Of a stretch of 64,000 nucleotides of DNA, positions 1 through 12,144 are shown piece by piece (positions within the stretch are counted from its first letter, which is position 1; each line of letters opens with the position of its first letter). The DNA is taken from NCBI RefSeq assembly GCF_030253575.1, contig NC_080566.1:32399001-32463000 (forward strand). Direction: 5' to 3'. The notes beneath the pieces are model-generated. The model saw nothing but the letters and a program-made list of their open reading frames with translations, was not told where the DNA came from and did not search any database. The DNA is from Rhododendron vialii (Eukaryota; Streptophyta; Magnoliopsida; Ericales; Ericaceae). Both the position numbers and the translations under genes were made by a program.

Positions 1-1860
1 AAAAGTAGTACGATGGCTTTTTGCTTTCACACAAGTTTCGCAAACAAAATCTGAAAGATTACATCCATGAAACAAGGATGGAAATAATCTCCTAAGATAG
101 CCAAAGGAAGGATGTCCCAGTCTCCTATGCCATAACCAAATTTCCTCTTTTTTCTTATTCATCGAATCTCCATTTACCACAAGAGCGTGCCCTTTTTTAT
201 CGGAATGTTAGAATCCATTTTCAAGATAGTACAATCCGCCCATTTGTCTACCACTGCCAATCTTCTCCCGAGTATGGATGTTCTGAAAGACACATTGAGT
301 AGGAAAAAATAGAGCAACACAATCATGAGATTTGGCTAATTGATTCACAGAGAGAATATTACAATTTAACGACGACACAAATAAGACATCCTGGATTTCT
401 AACGTGGAAGATAATGGAACTGTACCAACTCCAATAACTGGAGATGATACACCATTAGCAGTGGTAATAGTGGCTTTGGAACATTTAGGAGATAAATGAC
501 TAAACTTATAACGATCACAAGTCATATGGTCTGTTGCGCCAGAGTCAATTATCCAATTACTATTTCTAGTAAAAGACATACCAGACTTAGCAGTGAATGC
601 AAGGGTTGCGGCTAGATTTGCTTTTGGATCAGAGTTCGCCTCCTTATGAGATGCCTTCTTACCCTTTGGATGCCATTCTGGATACCCATGAAGTCGGAAA
701 CACGTGTCCACCGTATGACCAGTACCATTACAGTGAGTACATTTTTTATCTTTCTTTGAGATGGTCATCTTCTGAGAAGCCATTACAGTCCCTTCTCCAA
801 TATTTTCTCTAAGCATAGCATCTTGGCGATTAGCTTCCGAACACACTATAGCATAAGCTGCTTGTATATCAGGAAGTGGTTTTATAGACAGTATACGACC
901 TCGAACCCCATCTAAATAAGGATCAAGACCAGCCAAAAACTTATACACACGTTCGGAGTTAACCTTTGTGGTGTATATAGCAATATCATTAGCACACTCC
1001 ATAATACATGCACCAATATCATCAAGCTCCTGCCATATTTTCTGTAGTTTGCCAAAGTAAGAAATAACAGAACCTCTATTCTGGCGGACAGAAAATACTT
1101 CGCAATGAAGTTGATAGGCTTTTGACGCATCCTGGTCAACCGAATATGTGTTTTTAACTGCCTCCCATATCTCCTTTGCCGTAGACAATCGAAGAAAGAG
1201 AGACCGAATATCCTTTGTCATCGCATCAAGAAGCCAAGATTTGACCAAGCAGTTTTCATCCTCCCATTCTTCATACTCTTCTGACTTTTTATTTGATGGA
1301 GCAGCCTTGGTACCTGAAATATAACCCCAACGTTTTCTCCCACGGATTTTATTTCGGGCATTCAAAGACCACTCCACATAATTGGTACCGTCCAGCCGTT
1401 CCGGAGTGATGAGAGAGGATGTTTCCTGCATATGGAGACCAGACACAATAGTCGAAGATTCGTTCTTATTTGGTGATTTAGCACCACTTACTTCAGTCAT
1501 GGTGGCACTAAAAGAAAATTTTGCAGCGGAATGATATGAACAGAAACACCAACAATTGTGAATACAGGACCTACTTCAATTCCTAGAGTTTAAGAAAAGG
1601 AGATTTAAGGTGGCTCTAATACCATGAAAATAAACACAATTGCGGAGTAATTTTCTGATAATTCCATTTATCGTAGTTGTACAATATACATAGTACAAAC
1701 ATTAATAAGGAAAGAATACAAGATTACATGGAAATATTCTACAACTACGGCATAAAATAAGATTACACAATTAAGGATATTGACCAAATCAAATATTGAC
1801 CAAATCATATCCTTAATTCTAGCAGAATCTTCCAGGCTTCCACGCTGCTATAGGAAACTC
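1..1860 (-). mobile_element. Copia-type LTR retrotransposon, 5' part, runs off left edge
   Basis: A minus-strand Copia (Pseudoviridae-like) element enters from the left edge. From right to left it shows a 5' LTR beginning near 1624, a primer-binding site just inside it (1612-1623, matching the usual TGGTATNAGAGCC complement of initiator tRNA-Met), and a gag-pol coding region at 208-1500. That region holds a UBN2-type gag, a CCHC zinc knuckle and the start of the aspartic protease (DSGATDHM). The gag-pre-integrase domain lies at about 1-200. The outer end of the LTR could not be fixed; 1860 is a guess. The visible part is nearly whole, with about one break. Reverse transcriptase and the 3' LTR lie outside the window, so its age cannot be judged. 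Confidence 0.9.
208..1500 (-). pseudogene. Copia gag and protease coding region (fossil)
   Basis: This is a 430-codon stretch of Copia polyprotein. In order it holds a UBN2/retrotran-gag domain (about residues 30-230), a zinc knuckle (CTHCNGTGHTVDTC, near 255) and the protease active-site region (DSGATDHM, near 320). Gag packages the element RNA and the protease would cut the polyprotein. It starts 124 bases inside the LTR and primer site, as expected for this family. It belongs to the element at 1-1860 and is treated as a fossil. Confidence 0.88.
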
Positions 1861-2129
1861 ATAAAAATTCTAGAAAAAATAATATGTCTTGGTGGGATGC
1901 ATGTCAGGTGTATGTCAAAATGCTATATATCGCAACGACACCCCTCATCGCGTCATATTCGTGGAACCTCCGAATTTTATTATCAAATAGGCACCACACT
2001 TTCTTTTTTCGGTTCCCAACTTGCCTTCCAATCCAGTTGTCCTTTTCATTACACTAAGTACTCATGAATAGAAGTGTGGCATTTCCTTCTAAGAATCTAA
2101 TTGGCTATATATAATGCACTCCGCCTCCT

Positions 2130-2560
2130 TGTCATGAGATGTAGTGATCCCCATTGGTGCTTGGCTTAACTTGCCTATACTTGGATCCTACTTGTCTCCG
2201 TGGTAAGGCTTCAACCAATTCACGTAAAACACCGGATGGTGACGCAATCTTCTAAAAAATCTTCCCCACCCTTCTTGATCACTGAAAACGGTCCTTCATA
2301 GCGGCGGGCAAGTCCTTTGTGAAGTGGCCTTGGAGACTTGTGTTGTGCCAGAAGATTGACCATGGCTAAGACTCCAACATCAAACTCCACATGTATGCAC
2401 TTCTCATCGGCCCTTCTGGCCTTCTTCATTGCCTTATGCAAGTAGGATCGTGTCATGTCCACTTGCTCATGCTATGCATGGTTTTGTAACCTTGAATGCC
2501 GTTGGGCTCTTCCTTGTGTAGTCCATTTGGAGAGTGTAGCATTGTACACATTTCAATACA
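2130..2560 (-). mobile_element. Gypsy integrase C-terminal scrap (fossil)
   Basis: A minus-strand stretch at 2220-2462 reads like the end of a Ty3/Gypsy polyprotein. It has the FDVGVLAMV-type segment followed by HKGLARRYEGPFSV, as seen in the GPY/F-like tail of integrases. No LTR belonging to it was recognised. It is a broken remnant, old by its degraded look, lying between the Copia LTR and the Athila-type LTR. Confidence 0.65.
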
Positions 2561-2686
2561 CTTTGTAACCATATTTATACATTTTCTACAATTTTGAGTC
2601 AACACACTTCGGGATTAAAATATGATCCAAGTAAAGCACGAATTGCTAGCTACAATTTGGGGGAGCAGAGTGCGAAGGAGGTTGAT

Positions 2687-3943
2687 TGATAAGTGTGTGA
2701 TATCATGGATATGAGCGCCTAAGTAGGGCAAATTAGCCCTTTAGAGGCGCTTTTTATTTCATTTACTACTTGATGCCGTGCTTTCCCGTGTTTTGTGTTT
2801 TTGGTTATTTTTGCAGGTAATAAGGTGGATATAGCGCCAAAGTTGGAATGCGTGGCCTTAAGGCCGGCTTGAACATCGCCGGGGAGTCAAAGCCGGGGTG
2901 TGTGGCGTCGGGTGGCCAAAATCTCATGCAATGCTCGAAGATTGGCCACTAATGCAGGCGGTATCGATACAGTTGTATCGATACAATGTGATCCAGAGCC
3001 GAGGCAGAGAAATGGGTATCGATACATTCCAAGGCTGTATCGATCCTGAAGGTCATAGCGAGAAAAAAAATTGTTTTCGTCGTTTCTTAGATCCAAATTT
3101 GAGGGGTCATGTATAAATACCCTAAGAAACTCCGTTTTTAGGTTTCAGATTTTATTATAGCAGCTTGTAGACGTTCGTTTTTCTTTCCAAAGCTTTCCCT
3201 TTGAAGTTTTCAACATTTGTTCAAGTATTCAACAATTCGGTAACTCGTTTCAATTTTTGTTCTTAGTTAAAGTTGTTCGTTGGTATTCAATTAGTTGTTA
3301 TCTCTCGTTTATTGTCTTTCTCCAGTAAAAGAAGCATGATTCAAATTAGGGTTTCTTCTATTTCATGCACAATGATTAGTGAGTAGTCGTATAGGTAGGG
3401 TCGCGGGATGTTTAGCATATCGTGGCCAGTTCGGGCGCTGCTCCTATTTTCAAACAATAAAAAAACGATTTGATTTTAGATTGGAAAAATACTTCCCGTT
3501 GAAGAACCCGGGCATCGTCAGAGCCCATGTGAACGGGGGAATGGGGGTCCAAAACTCATTCTTCGCTACGCATGGGTAAACGGCGAACATAGAGTCTCAC
3601 ATCTTGCGGGGTATTTTTTTCAATCTAATATTGAACGTTTTTAAGAACATCAAATGGAGCAGATTAATCCGGACTGGTTACGAGTACTATAAACCATACG
3701 ACCGTACCTCCATTTAATTATTTGAAAAGAATAAATATTTTCCTAGCTTTTAGTTAATTTCAACCAATCGACAAGGAGTGGCTACCTAAGAGCTAGTTTA
3801 ATCAAGAACAATTCGAGTTTTTAGTCAGCACACATTACTGTCTCTGTGAATTTGACTCCAGATTTATCGGATATTGTGCTACGTCGGTCTCCGCCCTACG
3901 CTTGTAACATCCCATTAATTTAGGACTAGAAAATCATCAAGCA
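2687..3943 (+). mobile_element. Old Athila-type LTR (fossil)
   Basis: This stretch starts with TGATAAGTGTG after a purine-rich tract and ends at about ...TCAAGCA. Its second half (about 3120-3943) resembles the 3' part of the LTR of the adjacent Athila element: the same TGGCTACCTAAGAGCT block and the same GGATATTGTGCTAC block near the end. It is therefore an LTR of a related but clearly older element, probably a solo LTR or one end of a broken copy. The younger Athila element begins 13 bases after its end. Confidence 0.65.
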
Positions 3944-3956
3944 TTGATAGCCTAGC

Positions 3957-4934
3957 TAATAGGTGCGCAAATGTTCACATAAGCGCCCTCTAATTTATCA
4001 TTGCGAAGTCTATTTATTTTATTACTTGGTGTTTTAATGCTTGATTTTTGTATTGTATGAATTTTGGAGAATAGATTGAAATACATTCCAGGTCCTGGCT
4101 AGAGCTTCAAGAATTGGGCCTTAAAAAATGTTCCAATTGTGCACGTGATCGTGAAGGTGTAATTGGCAGCAGAAGAATAGAAGTTACACGTTATTTTGGT
4201 GGGCCCAAAGAGCTACCATTCTTTACTCTTAATTTTGACTTAGTCTTGGACTAAGAAAAGAAAAGAAAAAGAATTAGGAAGCTCAAGTCAGTTTCTCTCG
4301 GTTGTGGGCATGGCCCACCATATTTGGAAGTAGCCTTGGAGCCTACTCAAAAGAAAATTGAAAAAAATAGGTCGGCACTTCTATCACTTATAAAAGGACG
4401 AAGGACGGGGGCTGCGAAGGATGGATGATTTATTTATTTATTTTTCAATAGTTTTCTTTTACAGACGAAACAAAGAACAGAAGCTGCGGTGATATCTTCT
4501 TGGGTAACACGTAGGAATCGACAGAAAACAAAGAACAGGATTGTGATTCTTTGTTCCGAATATTGTTAGTTCTTTTCTGATTTTTTTTTACTCTCTTCAA
4601 GTTATTTTAAGTTTTGTTCAATTACTCGCACTTCGGTAACTAGTTTTAATTTATGTTCTTAATTAAAGTTATTCATTGGTATTCAATTAGTTGTTATCTT
4701 CCGTTTATTTTCTTTCTCCGGTAAAAAAATATGATTAATTCTAGGGTTTTATTCGTTTTATTTTTAATAATGAGTGAGTAATTTTTCTGAGGTTTGGTCG
4801 TTGAGTAAAGGTGCGCCGCGACCCAATTAAGATTCGTCTCGCAACTTTTTTCGTACATTAATTTAATTAAATAATTTTAGTTGGTGAAAACTACGTCCGT
4901 TGGACGAATTTGAGGCATTGCCAGGACTCATGTG
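3957..4934 (+). repeat. Athila 5' LTR
   Basis: This left LTR matches the 3' copy from 8271 onward nearly base for base over its whole visible length. It includes the GTGCAAATGTTCACATAAG start and the CAGCAGAAGAATAGAAG block. It is preceded by the target repeat CTAGC at 3952-3956. Confidence 0.85.
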
Positions 4935-5926
4935 ACCGGTGTCAGAAATTAGGCAAAATTGGCTCGCGGAATATGATGCCCCTCCAGAATATTTTTGTGA
5001 TAGAGGTTTTCGATTGTTGGGGCATTGATTTCATAGGCCCGTTTCCTGGGTCATACAGTTATGAGTGCATCCTCCTGGCGTTGCATTACGTTTCCAAGTG
5101 GGTTGAAGCAATTTCCACTAAGACTAGCGATTCTAAGGTCGTGCTAGAGTTCTTGCAAACTAACATTTTGTCAAGGTTTGGCATGCCACGTGCCATTATC
5201 TCTGATCAAGGCACACATTTTTGCAATAGGTCTTTTGGGGCATTAATGAGCAAGTATGGCATCTCTCACAAGGTGTCTACTGCCTATCACCCTCAAACTA
5301 ACTGTCAGGCTGAGCTAGCAAATCGCGAGATTAAGGGGATTCTAGAGAAGACCGTGTACCCGAATAGGAAGGATTGATCACTTCGGTTGATCGATACCTT
5401 GTGGGCCTACCGCACTGCTTACAAGACCGTGTTGGGTGCTTCACCCTACCAGCTCGTTTATGGTAAGGCCTGTCACTTGCCCGTTGAGATGGAGTATAAG
5501 GCCTATTGGGCCATTAAGACGTTGAACACGCGATTGCCAGAAGCGGATGCTCATAGGAAGCTCCAATTGTGTGAGCTTGAGGAGATTAGGAATGACGCGT
5601 ATGAGAGCGCGATTATTTATAAGGCTAAGGTTAAGGCGTATCATGATGAGAATATTCAATGCAAAACCTTTAGTGTTGGTCAGAAAGTTTTACTGTATAA
5701 CTCGCGCCTTCATTTATTTCCCGGTAAGTTGAGGTCCCGGTGGGACGGTTCCTACGTTGTGCATAAGGTTTATCCGAATGGGTCGGTAGATGTTTGTGAC
5801 CCTAAGAATGGTAATATTTCCAAGGTTAATGGGCAGTGTCTGAAACCATTTTTGGAATATGTAGAGGTAGGTGAACCAAATGAGGTGTTGGTCGATCCTA
5901 TTTATTCGGATGACCCTGTTGTGTAG
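4910..5926 (+). pseudogene. Athila pol remnant: integrase region (fossil)
   Basis: This coding remnant resembles the last part of Athila/Tat polyproteins. It has the integrase zinc-binding tail (SCDRCQKLG) and the core with WGIDFIGPFP, ISDQGTHF and AYHPQTN. Downstream come the family-typical [19 protein letters not shown] segment and the C-terminal [19 protein letters not shown] block. In a live element integrase would join the DNA copy to the host chromosome. The remnant is broken and lacks the upstream domains. Confidence 0.85.
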
Positions 5927-8270
5927 CCGTTGGGCTACGTTCCGACAGGTAGCTTTCGCGCACCACTTTCTTCACTAAGAAGTGGATCCGGCTCCTAGCG
6001 ATAGGGGTACCCATCGTTGACTTGGATTTTGGGCACAGTTTTTGTATACTTGTTCTTTTATTTATTGTTAAGCATTAAAATTCAAAAAAAGAAAAAGAAA
6101 AAGGGAAATTAGAAAAAGGAAAAAAATTAGCATAATGGTCTGGTATAGTCACCTGGTCAAAGCTATGTATGTAGTACTTAGGAGGTTGGGTCTGACGGTA
6201 GGCGCGTAATTAGCAGCGAGAATTCTGTCTGAACCATTTGACTTTAATGTCCAAACTATGTGGAGATTGCTTCACAAATGGAGTGGTGGGTAAGGAATCT
6301 GGAAGGCCCAGAGGGAATGACAGCCTATTAGATGATGACACCACTTCTCAAGATATCATTGAATCCTATGCATACTGTCCTTCCAACAAATAGGGAAACA
6401 CAGTTTTTGGCCAGGGAGAAAAGTAGTACCCGTGTCTTTCGCGTGAAGAAAGTGGATGGTTTAATTTTTTTGTCTTTCATTTTATTTCTTGCCTTATTTA
6501 TTTCTTTTAGTTATTTTTCTTATTGTCTTGGAAGCTAACATTTTGCAGGTTGTTCGATTCAAATTGGGGGGTCTCCCTCTCTCTATAGTTTACTCTGCTT
6601 AGCCCTCCTTTTTGAGGTGATATCTCTCCTCTCTTTTACGTTTCTGTCTTATCTTTATTTTTCATGCTTTTCAATGCGAACATTGAATAGTTCAAGTTGG
6701 GGGGAGGGATCACTTTGTTCTTTATTTTGTTAGATTCAATAATAAAAAAACAGAAAAAAGGGGGGAAAACATTTAAAAAATTGAAAATACTTGTTGGACT
6801 TTTTCTAATTGAGACTTGAAGATTGCGATATTTACTTGTCGTTGCTTGTGTTGAGAATTTGTGGGTATTCCTTGAATATTTATGTTGCATAGTAGTTCTT
6901 TTTGCTAGCTTGGCGATAGAAATTTATCCTGGCATACACTCTTAGCATCTTTGCACTGCAAATTTCTTGGACCTTGACTGCTTGTGAGTTGTGACTTGAA
7001 TGCTTTCAATGGCTAGATTAGTAGAGACTTATGCCCATTTGAGCTTTAGTGCCTTATCTTTCTTTGGAGTGGTGTCACATAAATTCTTCGTTTGTCGTAA
7101 GAAAAAAAATGGGGGCTTAATCGTTGTTGATCTCATTATCTTTTGTTGTCAAGTGTTGAGACTTAATGCATGCCTGTTATTTTATTCTTTGGGATTGGAC
7201 CGTTACTTGGTTGTATTGCCCCTAGGAGAGGATAATAGGCCATCTTTGCTAATTGAGCCGGTTCATTTTTTTTTCTTAAATACTTATCCTTGCAAGCCAC
7301 ATTGAGCCTCTTGCGTGAGCCTTTTTCTTGTTAAGCTTCACCAACCATATTGTGTCTTGAGAATGACAAGCTAATCATGTGAATGTTAATTTTTGAAGAA
7401 AATAGGGTAAGTGTATTCGAGAATGTTGTACTCAAGTTGCGGTGTTCTTTTCCATGCTAAAAAAAAATGTTGAAACTTGAAAAAAAGGAAGAAAGAAGGG
7501 AAGACACTAATATAATTGTTGCAAGAAAGAAACAAATTGTTTAATCGTGGAATTGTGTGAAAGGTGAAGAATATAAAGGCTATGGCAGAGTTGAAAAGAG
7601 TTGAAAGAAGGTGCACATTATTATTTGCCTTATGTGTTTTGGCCTATTCTCAGACACTTGATTATGTCTTACCCTAACCTTGAAACACTTTTTCTTACCT
7701 AACGATATAACTGAATAAAAGTCCTTTTTGATCTTAGGGGCAATGAGTTGTGGATCGAGGATAGATAGTTTTTAATACTTGACATTCCTTTCATGAGATC
7801 ATGTGTCTACCTTAAAAAGTTTTCTCTTCATGTCTAAAGTGTGCGGGGTATTTTGATTATTTATTGCATAAATTTCCCCCGTACACATTGAGAATTTATT
7901 AAATGCATCTTGTTTCGATCGTTTTCTTTTGTTGAGTACATGACACGGTGAGAATTGAAGTCGAGACTTGGTCCGAAGAGAGTACTTGGTTGTGGTCCAC
8001 TTGTGGTTAAGGTCCTTGTTCACACATGCTAAGCTTGGATGCCATGATTTGTTTCTATGTTTTGATAGCCTCCAGAACTATTTTCTCATATGCTATATCA
8101 CCAATGCTATATTCTTGGCATTGGTGATCACTGCTGAAAATCCTCACGAGACTTCACTCGTCCTACCGGGGCCGCCTGGGGGTTTAAAAGAACTATCGGT
8201 TTTAATTTGTTTTCTTTATTTGCATTTTGTTTTTTTTGCTCGGGACTAGCAAAGTGTAAGTTGGGGGGTG

Positions 8271-10044
8271 TGATAGGCGTGCAAATGTTCACATAAGCGC
8301 TCCTAATTTATCATTGCTAAGTCTATTTATTTTATTACTTGGTGTTTTAATGCTTGATTTTTGTATTGTAGGAATTTTGGAGAATAGATTGAAATACATT
8401 CTAGGTCCTGGCTAGAGCTTTAAGAATTGGGCCTTAAAAATGTTCCAATTGTGCATGTGATCGTGAATGTGTAATTGGCAGCAGAAGAATAGAAGTTACA
8501 CATTATTTTGGTGGGCCCAAAAAGCTACCATTCTTTACTCTTAATTTTGACTTAGTCTTGGACTAAGAAAAGAAAAGAAAAAAAATTAGGAAGCCCAAGT
8601 CAGTTTCTCTCGGCTGTGGGCATGGCCTACCATATTTGGAAGTAGCCTTGGAGCCCACTCAAAAGAAAATTGAAAAAAATAGGTCGGCACTTGTATCACT
8701 TATAAAAGGACGAAGGACGGGGGCTGCGAGGGATGGATGATTTATTTATTTATTTTTTAGTAGTTTTCTTTTATAGACGAAACAAAGAACAGAAGCTGTG
8801 GTGATATCTTCTTGGGTAACATGCAGGAATCGACAAAAAACAAAGAACAGGGCTGTGATTCTTTGTTTCGAATATTGTTAGTTCTTTTTTGATTTTTTTT
8901 TTACTCTCTTCAAGTTATTTTATGTTTTGTTTAATTACTCGCACTTTGGTAACTAGTTTTAATTTCTATTCTTAATTAAAGTTGTTCATTGGTATTCAAT
9001 TAGTTGTTATCTTCCGTTTATTTTCTTTCTCCGGTAAAAAAACATGATTAATTCTAGGGTTTTATTCGTTTTATTTTTAATAATGAGTGAGTAATTTTTC
9101 TAAGGTTTGGTCGTTGGATAAAGGCACGCTGCGACCCAATTAGGATTCATCTCGCAATTTTTTTTCGTACATTAATTTAATTAAATAATTTTAGTTGGTG
9201 AAAACTATGTCCGTTGGACGAATTCGAGGCATTACCGGGACTCATGTGAGCGGGAATGGGGGACCAAAACCTGTTCGCCGCTGTGTACGGGACCGGCAAC
9301 CTTAGGATTCGCATCCTTCGGAGTTTCCAATTCTCTCTAAAATTTATCCATTTTTAGAATATTGAAATGCGAGTGGATTCTGATTGGATAGCGAGCGCCG
9401 GATTCCCTACGACCGTGCCTCTCTTTTTTATCATTTGAGCAAGTTATCTATTAGTATTCAAGGGGTGGCTACCTAAGAGCTAATTTTAATCGAAAAATCT
9501 ATGAGTACCGACCATTGGGGGAGAGAAAACGTACCGACGGCCGCCGGCGGGCCGTCTCCGGCCACCGGACGGCCGATCCGAGCCGTTCAAAAATTCTAAA
9601 AAATAAAACCGAGGGGGTCAACGCGGGAATCAAGGGCATCCGAGGTGTTTAGGGTGCTTGATCAAAGCACCCTTTTTTCGTGTATATATGTACACACACA
9701 TATATACACGAAAAAAGGGTGCTTTGATCAAGCACCCTAAACACCTCGGATGCCCTTGATTCCCGCGTTGACCCCCTCGGTTTTATTTTTTAGAATTTTT
9801 GAACGGCTCGGATCGGCCGTCCGGTGGCCGGAGACGGCCCGCCGGCGGCCGTCGGTACGTTTTCCCTCCCCGTGGTCGGTACATATAGCAACACTCAATT
9901 TTAATACTACAACCCGAGATTCCACAGCACACACTTCACCATCCTTAGTGGATTCGACTCCGGTCTTACCGGATATTGTGCTACATTGGTCTCAGCCCCA
10001 CGCTTAGGCAACCCATTATTTTAAATCTAGAAATTGGTCAAGCA
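8271..10044 (+). repeat. Athila 3' LTR carrying a foldback insertion
   Basis: This LTR begins TGATAGG after the polypurine tract and ends CAAGCA before the target repeat CTAGC (10045-10049). Without the roughly 380-bp foldback element at 9503-9884 it would be about 1.4 kb, a usual size for Athila LTRs. Confidence 0.85.
9503..9884. mobile_element. Foldback MITE, family F, copy 1
   Basis: This is a nearly perfect inverted repeat. The left arm runs from GTACCGACC to CACCCTTTTTTCG and the right arm is its complement, each about 180 bp. They meet at a short TATATATGTACACAC-type centre (about 9680-9705). It has no coding capacity. It sits in the Athila 3' LTR and so inserted after that element. 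Two related copies lie at 40470-40818 and 58188-58550. The superfamily is unsettled because no clean target duplication was identified. Confidence 0.85.
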
Positions 10045-10049
10045 CTAGC

Positions 10050-10294
10050 AATGGCCGTTTGGGATTTTGATTTTTGGACTAGATAGAACAAACAATATCT
10101 ATAATACAAAATACAATGGTGTAGGGCCGCCAAAAAGATAAGTTGTTGTAATGACTGAGATTTATTTGATCTAATGGTTGAGATGCATTCTTCCAATTTT
10201 AGTGAGGTGTCCATTGTCTTCAACTAAATTACACAATTGCTATGTTTCCTTTACTGTAGATCGTTTTTCCCATCACGTTTATTTCATATTTCAA

Positions 10295-10363
<69 letters not shown>

Positions 10364-12100
10364 CAAACATTCCAAATCGCGTTCAAAACCCTAGCTATCA
10401 ACCATGGTGGAGAATTAATGAGCAAGAGCATCGTGAGGGAAGAGGGGAAGTGCTCATGGGAAGTCATTCTTCTCCTCTAAACCCTAACCCCCAACATTGC
10501 ACTCCATCCTCCTCTATCATTGGTAACTCCGACCACCACCAGGTCATTGGCCCTCACCTCAACTCATTTCCGACTGATATTTGCCTCTCGGATCATGCTC
10601 TCTCTCCAATACAGGATTCGCTCATGGCAATCAAACCCCAAAATGATTAACACCACCATGAAAATCAAACCCCTCATGGCCCTCTTCCCTCTCTGATTGC
10701 TCACGGTTCAGACCTAGCTGGGATCTGAAAAGGTATGTTTTAGGTCTTTGAAAGATTCAGACAGAGGGAGGGAATTGATTCCTTATGATCCATTTATTGT
10801 TTATCATGATTTGTGTGTTTATTCCAAGTTCTAATTTTCGCGTTTACTCGGATTGTTTTCCAGGTAGTTTGACTCTAGATTATGATCTTGACTCATGATG
10901 CTCATTGGAGCCACTATCAAGTTTCATAATTTGGTATGTAAGATCTTTCTTTTCCCACTTTTTTTAATATGATCATCTGGCATTTGTCATTTTTCAGTTG
11001 TAGTATTTGGATGTAAAGCTAGACCTATTTCGATAGATTCTTGAAATGTGATTATTAAATTGGGACGGAGAGAGTAAATAATAGGAAAGGAAATAGATAT
11101 TGTAAAGCAAAATAGAAAAATGGAAAATCTTTTGTAGGATAGAAAAGTGAATGTAGACTAAATAGAAAATTTACTTGGATGGGCCCTCTTATTGAACAAA
11201 GTAATGAAAGTGATACTACCTCTATCCCAAATTATTTGTCTGATCCACGAGAACTTAAAATGATGCAATTTTTGCAAGAACAATCCAAAAAAAATTTCAA
11301 CTATATATTCACTAGATATCAACGAGTTCTTTTAATTTATGAAAAAAGTTTGAATATTTTCTTGAAGAGAATGTATTAGTTTTAGGTCCTCGTTCTGCAG
11401 ACTAGACAAAATTCTTGGGCCGGAGGAAGTAAATTGTTGAGCCAATTGTAGTAAAACAATTTCTAAGTGAAAAGCATAATAATATTTAAATGGAGGAGAT
11501 AGAAGATAATAAATTATCTTTCAATTTATTTGATGGCAGATTCCATTGAACAAAGGGAATGAGATTTAGCATTCTCCCAAGAAATAACAAGAAAACTAAC
11601 AAAAACCATGCTTTCATACAAACAACATTTTTGGTAGAATAACTTGTATATATTTATATGAACAGTAACAACATGTCCTTTTAACTGAGAAACACTAATA
11701 ACGCCGACCATTATCGATCGCAACGTAAGCCAAAACTTGAAAACCAATATACCAAAACATTTTTTAAGAAAAAAAGTAAAAAAGAAGGAACGAGTAAAAA
11801 GAATAACAAACAAATTACTAACCACTTCTATAAATTTCGTTATGTAAATGCCACTGGGCTGTTACCAATATAATCTTCTCAATCTTGTGAAGAAAAAAAA
11901 AAAACCACGTCTAAATGTAGTGTTTCTCTTCATAAGGTTTCTCAACTAGATCTTCTGGTGAAATAAATACAACGTATAAGTCTATCTCGTTGTGGCAAAC
12001 CTGCCTTAGAAGACTTAAAAGAAAAGCACGTTAAACGAAAAGCATCACGAATTCAAAATGATAGGCTTGAAATCCAAAAGTGAACGGAAAATTTGCATGG
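10050..12100. other. Intergenic, no gene recognised
   Basis: The interval between the Athila element and the LEA_2 gene holds a CA/CT microsatellite (10293-10361) and AT-rich DNA. A reading frame over the microsatellite (10237-10650) is low complexity at its start and shows no known domain, so it is not called a gene. Confidence 0.5.
10293..10361. repeat. Compound (CA)n-(CT)n microsatellite
   Basis: About 14 CA repeats are followed, after a short spacer, by about 16 CT repeats. Confidence 0.95.
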
Positions 12101-12144
12101 CCATGACAAAGCAACAACAATTTCACCTCTCCCACATTTTAGGG

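Larger units (their letters stand above)
3957..10044 (+). mobile_element. Athila-type Gypsy LTR retrotransposon (broken fossil)
   Basis: Two similar LTRs (5' from 3957, 3' at 8271-10044) enclose a coding remnant. The element is flanked by the 5-bp direct repeat CTAGC at 3952-3956 and 10045-10049. A polypurine tract (AAGTTGGGGGGTG) ends just before the 3' LTR. The coding part (4910-5926) has the Athila-type integrase. The rest of the interior to 8270 is AT-rich with no protein recognised. Gag, protease and reverse transcriptase are absent and there are several breaks, so it could not move by itself. By eye the shared LTR portions differ by only a few percent, so it is much younger than the LTR at 2687-3943. 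A foldback DNA element later inserted into the 3' LTR. Confidence 0.88.

Noticed and set aside
10237-10650. Open frame of 137 codons with HTHT and SLSLS runs
   Set aside because: It begins in a CA/CT microsatellite and the rest has no recognisable domain or splice partner.
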